Part shown: in pieces, positions 60,780 to 64,000 of the stretch | How positions within the stretch are numbered: position 1 is the stretch's first letter | Layout of the letters: each line of letters begins with the position of its first letter | Position numbers and translations under genes: made by a program | Notes under the pieces: model-generated | Database searches by the model: none | Seen by the model: the letters and a program-made list of their open reading frames with translations, nothing else | Told to the model about the DNA's origin: nothing | DNA from: Colletes latitarsis | Lineage: Eukaryota; Arthropoda; Insecta; Hymenoptera; Colletidae | Direction: 5' to 3' | Assembly: GCF_051014445.1 (NCBI RefSeq) | Contig: NW_027488365.1 | Location: 42,604,001 to 42,668,000 of the forward strand | Length of the DNA stretch: 64,000 nucleotides

Positions 60780-63700
60780 GTTTCGATCAATATTTTAGAG
60801 GATAACACCGGTTAGGTCTGGGTTATGCCCGCATATGGCGCATGATTTTGCCTTCCTCGCATACTTGTAGGCCAGATCCTGGGTTTTTTTCGTGTTTGAA
60901 TCACGTAGTTATGTGGTAACACATATAAGCAGTCAATTAACCCTTGTTTCGATCCATATTTTGGAGGATAACACCGGTTAGGTCTGGGTTAGGTCTGGGT
61001 TATGCCCGCATCTGGCTCATGATTTTGCCTTTTTCGCAAACTTGTTGGCCAGATCTTGGGTTTTTTTCGTGTTTGAATCACGTAGTAATGTGGTAACTCA
61101 CTGAAGCAGTCAATTAAACCTCGTCTCGCTCAGTATTTTAGAGGATAACACCGGTTAGGTCTGGCTTAGGTCTGGGTTATACCCGCATCTGGCTCATGAT
61201 TTTGCCTTCTTCGCATACTTGTTGGCCAGATCCTGGGTTTTTTTCGTGTTTGAATCACGTAGTAATGTGGTAATACACTGAAGCAGTCAATTAAACCTGG
61301 TTTCGATCAATATTTTAGAGGATAACACCGGTTAGGTCTGGGTTATGCCCGCATCTGGCTCATGATTTTGCCTTCTTCGCATACTCGTTGGCCAGATCCT
61401 GGGTTTTTTTCGTGTTTGAATCACGTAGTAATGTGGTAACCCACTGAAGCTGTCAATTAAACCTGGTTTCGATCAATATTTTAGAGGATAACACCGGTTA
61501 GGTCTGGGTTATGCCCGCATCTGGCTCATGATTTTGCCTTCTTCGCATACTTGTTGGCCAGATCCTGGGTTTTTTTCGTGTTTGAATCACGTAGTAATGT
61601 GGTACCACACTGAAGGAGTCAATTAAACCTGGTTTCGATCTTTATTTTAGAGGATAACACCGGTTAGGTCTGGGTTAGGTCCGGGATATGCGCGCATCTG
61701 GCTTATACTTTCGCCTTTTTCGCAAACTTGTTGGCCAGATCATGGGTTTTTTCCGTGTTTGAATCACGTAGTAACGTTGTACCACACTGAGGCAGTCAAT
61801 TAAACCTGGATTCGGACAGTATTTTAGAGAATAACACCGGTTAGGTCTGGGTTAGGTCTGGGTTATGCCCGCATCAGGCTCATGATTTTGTCTTCTTCGC
61901 ATACTTGTTGGCCAGATCCTGGGTTTTTTTCGTGTTTGAATCACGTAGTAATGTGGTAACACACTGAAGCAGTCAATTAAACCAGGTTTCGATCAATATT
62001 TAAGGGGATAACACCGGTTAGGTCTGGGTTAGGTCAGGGATATGCGCGCATCTGGCTTATACTTTCGCCTTTTTCGCAAACTTGTTGGCCAGATCCTGGG
62101 TTCTTTCCGTGTTTGAATCACGTAGTAATGTGGTACCACACTCAGGCAGTCAATTAAACCTGGATTCGGACAGTATTTTAGAGAATAACACCGGTTAGGT
62201 CTGGGTTAGGTCTGGGTTATGCCCGCATCAGGCTCATGATTTTGCCATCTTCGCATACTTGTTGGCCAGATCCTGGGTTTTTTTCGTGTTTGAATCACGT
62301 AGGAATGTGGTAACACACTGAAGCAGTCAATTAAACCTGGTTTCGATGAATATTTTAGAGGATAACACCGGTTAGGTCTGGGTTATGCCCGCATATGGCG
62401 CATGATTTTGCCTTCCTCGCATACTTGTAGGCCAGATCCTGGGTTTTTTTCGTGTTTGAATCACGTAGTTATGTGGTAACACATATAAGCAGTCAATTAA
62501 CCCTTGTTTCGATCCATATTTTGGAGGATAACACCGGTTAGGTCTGGGTTAGGTCTGGGTTATGCCCGCATCTGGCTCATGATTTTGCCTTTTTCGCAAA
62601 CTTGTTGGCCAGATCTTGGGTTTTTTTCGTGTTTGAATCACGTAGTAATGTGGTAACTCACTGAAGCAGTCAATTAAACCTCGTCTCGCTCAGTATTTTA
62701 GAGGATAACACCGGTTAGGTCTGGCTTAGGTCTGGGTTATACCCGCATCTGGCTCATGATTTTGCCTTCTTCGCATACTTGTTGGCCAGATCCTGGGTTT
62801 TTTTCGTGTTTGAATCACGTAGTAATGTGGTAATACACTGAAGCAGTAAATTAAACCTGGTTTCGATCAATATTTTAGAGGATAACACCGGTTAGGTCTG
62901 GGTTAGGTCTGGGATATGCGCGCATCTGGCTTATACTTTCGCCTTTTTCGCAAACTTGTTGGCCAGATCCTGGGTTTTTTCCGCGTTTGAATCACGTAGT
63001 AATGTGGTAACACACTGAGGCAGTCAATTAAACCAGGTTTCGATCAATATTTTAGAGGATAACACCGGTTAGGTCTGGGTTAGGTCTGGGATATGCGCGC
63101 ATCTGGCTTATACTTTCGCCTTTTTCGCAAACTTGTTGGCCAGATCATGGGTTTTTTCCGTGTTTGAATCACGTAGTAACGTTGTACCACACTGAGGCAG
63201 TCAATTAAACCTGGATTCGGACAGTATTTTAGAGGATAACACCGGTTAGGTCTGGGTTAGGTCTGGGTTATGCCCGCATCAGGCTCATGATTTTGTCTTC
63301 TTCGCATACTTGTTGGCCAGATCCTGGGTTTTTTTCGTGTTTGAATCACGTAGTAATGTGGTAACACACTGAAGCAGTCAATTAAACCAGGTTTCGATCA
63401 ATATTTTAGGGGATAACACCGGTTAGGTCTGGGTTAGGTCAGGGATATGCCCGCATCTGGCTTATACTTTCGCCTTTTTCGCAAACTTGTTGGCCAGATC
63501 CTGGGTTTTTTCCGTGTTTGAATCACGTAGTAATGTGGTACCACACTCAGGCAGTCAATTAAACCTGGTTTCGATCAATATTTCACAGGATAACACCGGT
63601 TAGGTCTGGGTTAGGTTGGGTTATGCCCGCATCAGGCTCATGATTTTGTCTTCTTCGCATACTTGTTGGCCAGATCCTGGGTTTCTTTCGTGTTTGAATC

Positions 63701-64000
63701 ACGTAGTAATGTGGTAATACACTGAAGCAGTCAATTAAACCTGGTTTCGATCAATATTTTAGAGGATAACACCGGTTAGGTCTGGGTTATGCCCGCGTAT
63801 GGCGCATGATTTTGCCTTCCTCGCATACTTGTAGGCCAGATCCTGGGTTTTTTTCGTGTTTGAATCACGTAGTTATGTGGTAACACATATAAGCAGTCAA
63901 TTAACCCTTGTTTCGATCCATATTTTGGAGGATAACACCGGTTAGGTCTGGGTTAGGTCTGGGTTATGCCCGCATCTGGCTCATGATTTTGCCTTTTTCG
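60780..64000 (+). repeat. Right-end satellite block with repeats of ~1,560 and ~1,403 bp
   Basis: The GCATATGGCGCATG monomer with its ACATATAAGCAG neighbour appears at about 60,833, 62,393 and 63,796 (as GCGTATGGCGC in the last). The block at 60,730-62,030 matches the sequence around the retroelement insertion without the insertion. It carries a second empty target at 61,491-61,505. Confidence 0.8.

Larger units (their letters stand above)
41174..64000 (+). repeat. Right arm of the satellite array
   Basis: Continuous head-to-tail monomers of ~177 and ~166 bp, in the same orientation and with the same variant markers as 31-37.5 kb. The array runs off the window end. No gene or other insertion is seen. 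The first monomer after the element has private changes: GATTGTGCC for GATTTTGCC and an eighth T in the T-tract. Confidence 0.97.

Overview
The window is a long block of tandem satellite DNA interrupted once by a non-LTR retrotransposon. No host gene, tRNA, rRNA or other single-copy sequence is visible. About 60 kb consists of a satellite monomer of about 177 bp (roughly 340 copies, all in one orientation). The remaining ~3.7 kb (about 37,494-41,173) is a GC-rich, 5'-truncated LINE on the minus strand. Its endonuclease and reverse transcriptase resemble the arthropod R1 clade (R1/TRAS/Waldo-like). Together with the TTAGG-containing sub-repeat of the satellite, this suggests an insect genome, perhaps hymenopteran, in heterochromatin of centromeric, pericentromeric or subtelomeric type. 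The host assignment is inference.

Layout: 1-37,493 is the left satellite arm. It is built of nested higher-order repeats (HORs): a ~1,592-bp unit (9 monomers) at 1-2,902; a 1,948-bp unit at ~7,700-11,035; a 2,653-bp unit (15 monomers) at ~16,600-21,906; a 1,056-bp unit (6 monomers) at ~22,200-25,080; and a 353-bp dimer near 25,950-26,650. From about 31 kb the array changes character: many monomers have lost one copy of an 11-bp TTAGGTCTGGG sub-repeat and are ~166 bp long. The retrotransposon lies inside this second type of array and is flanked by a perfect 15-bp target site duplication (37,479-37,493 and 41,174-41,188). The right arm (41,174-64,000) has a 3,308-bp HOR in tandem (~43,990-50,670) followed by 4.2-kb and 3.35-kb variants of it.

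The retroelement reads, in its own 5'-to-3' direction (right to left in the window): a partial APE-type endonuclease that begins a few residues into the domain; a one-base-type frame break at ~40,545-40,575; an otherwise uninterrupted reverse transcriptase with a CCHC zinc knuckle; a ~515-bp 3' UTR; and a ~28-nt poly(A). ORF1 and the 5' UTR are missing. The insertion is a dead-on-arrival copy made by target-primed reverse transcription. Paralogous empty sites survive at 31,892-31,906 and 61,491-61,505, so it entered after the local satellite block had been duplicated.

The most unusual signal is the number of perfect inverted repeats in the retroelement, in both the 3' UTR and the coding region. 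One 16-bp palindrome with a 2-nt centre encodes the catalytic motif A of the reverse transcriptase. The satellite itself carries two closely spaced dyad-symmetry sites and a telomere-like 11-bp doublet in each monomer.
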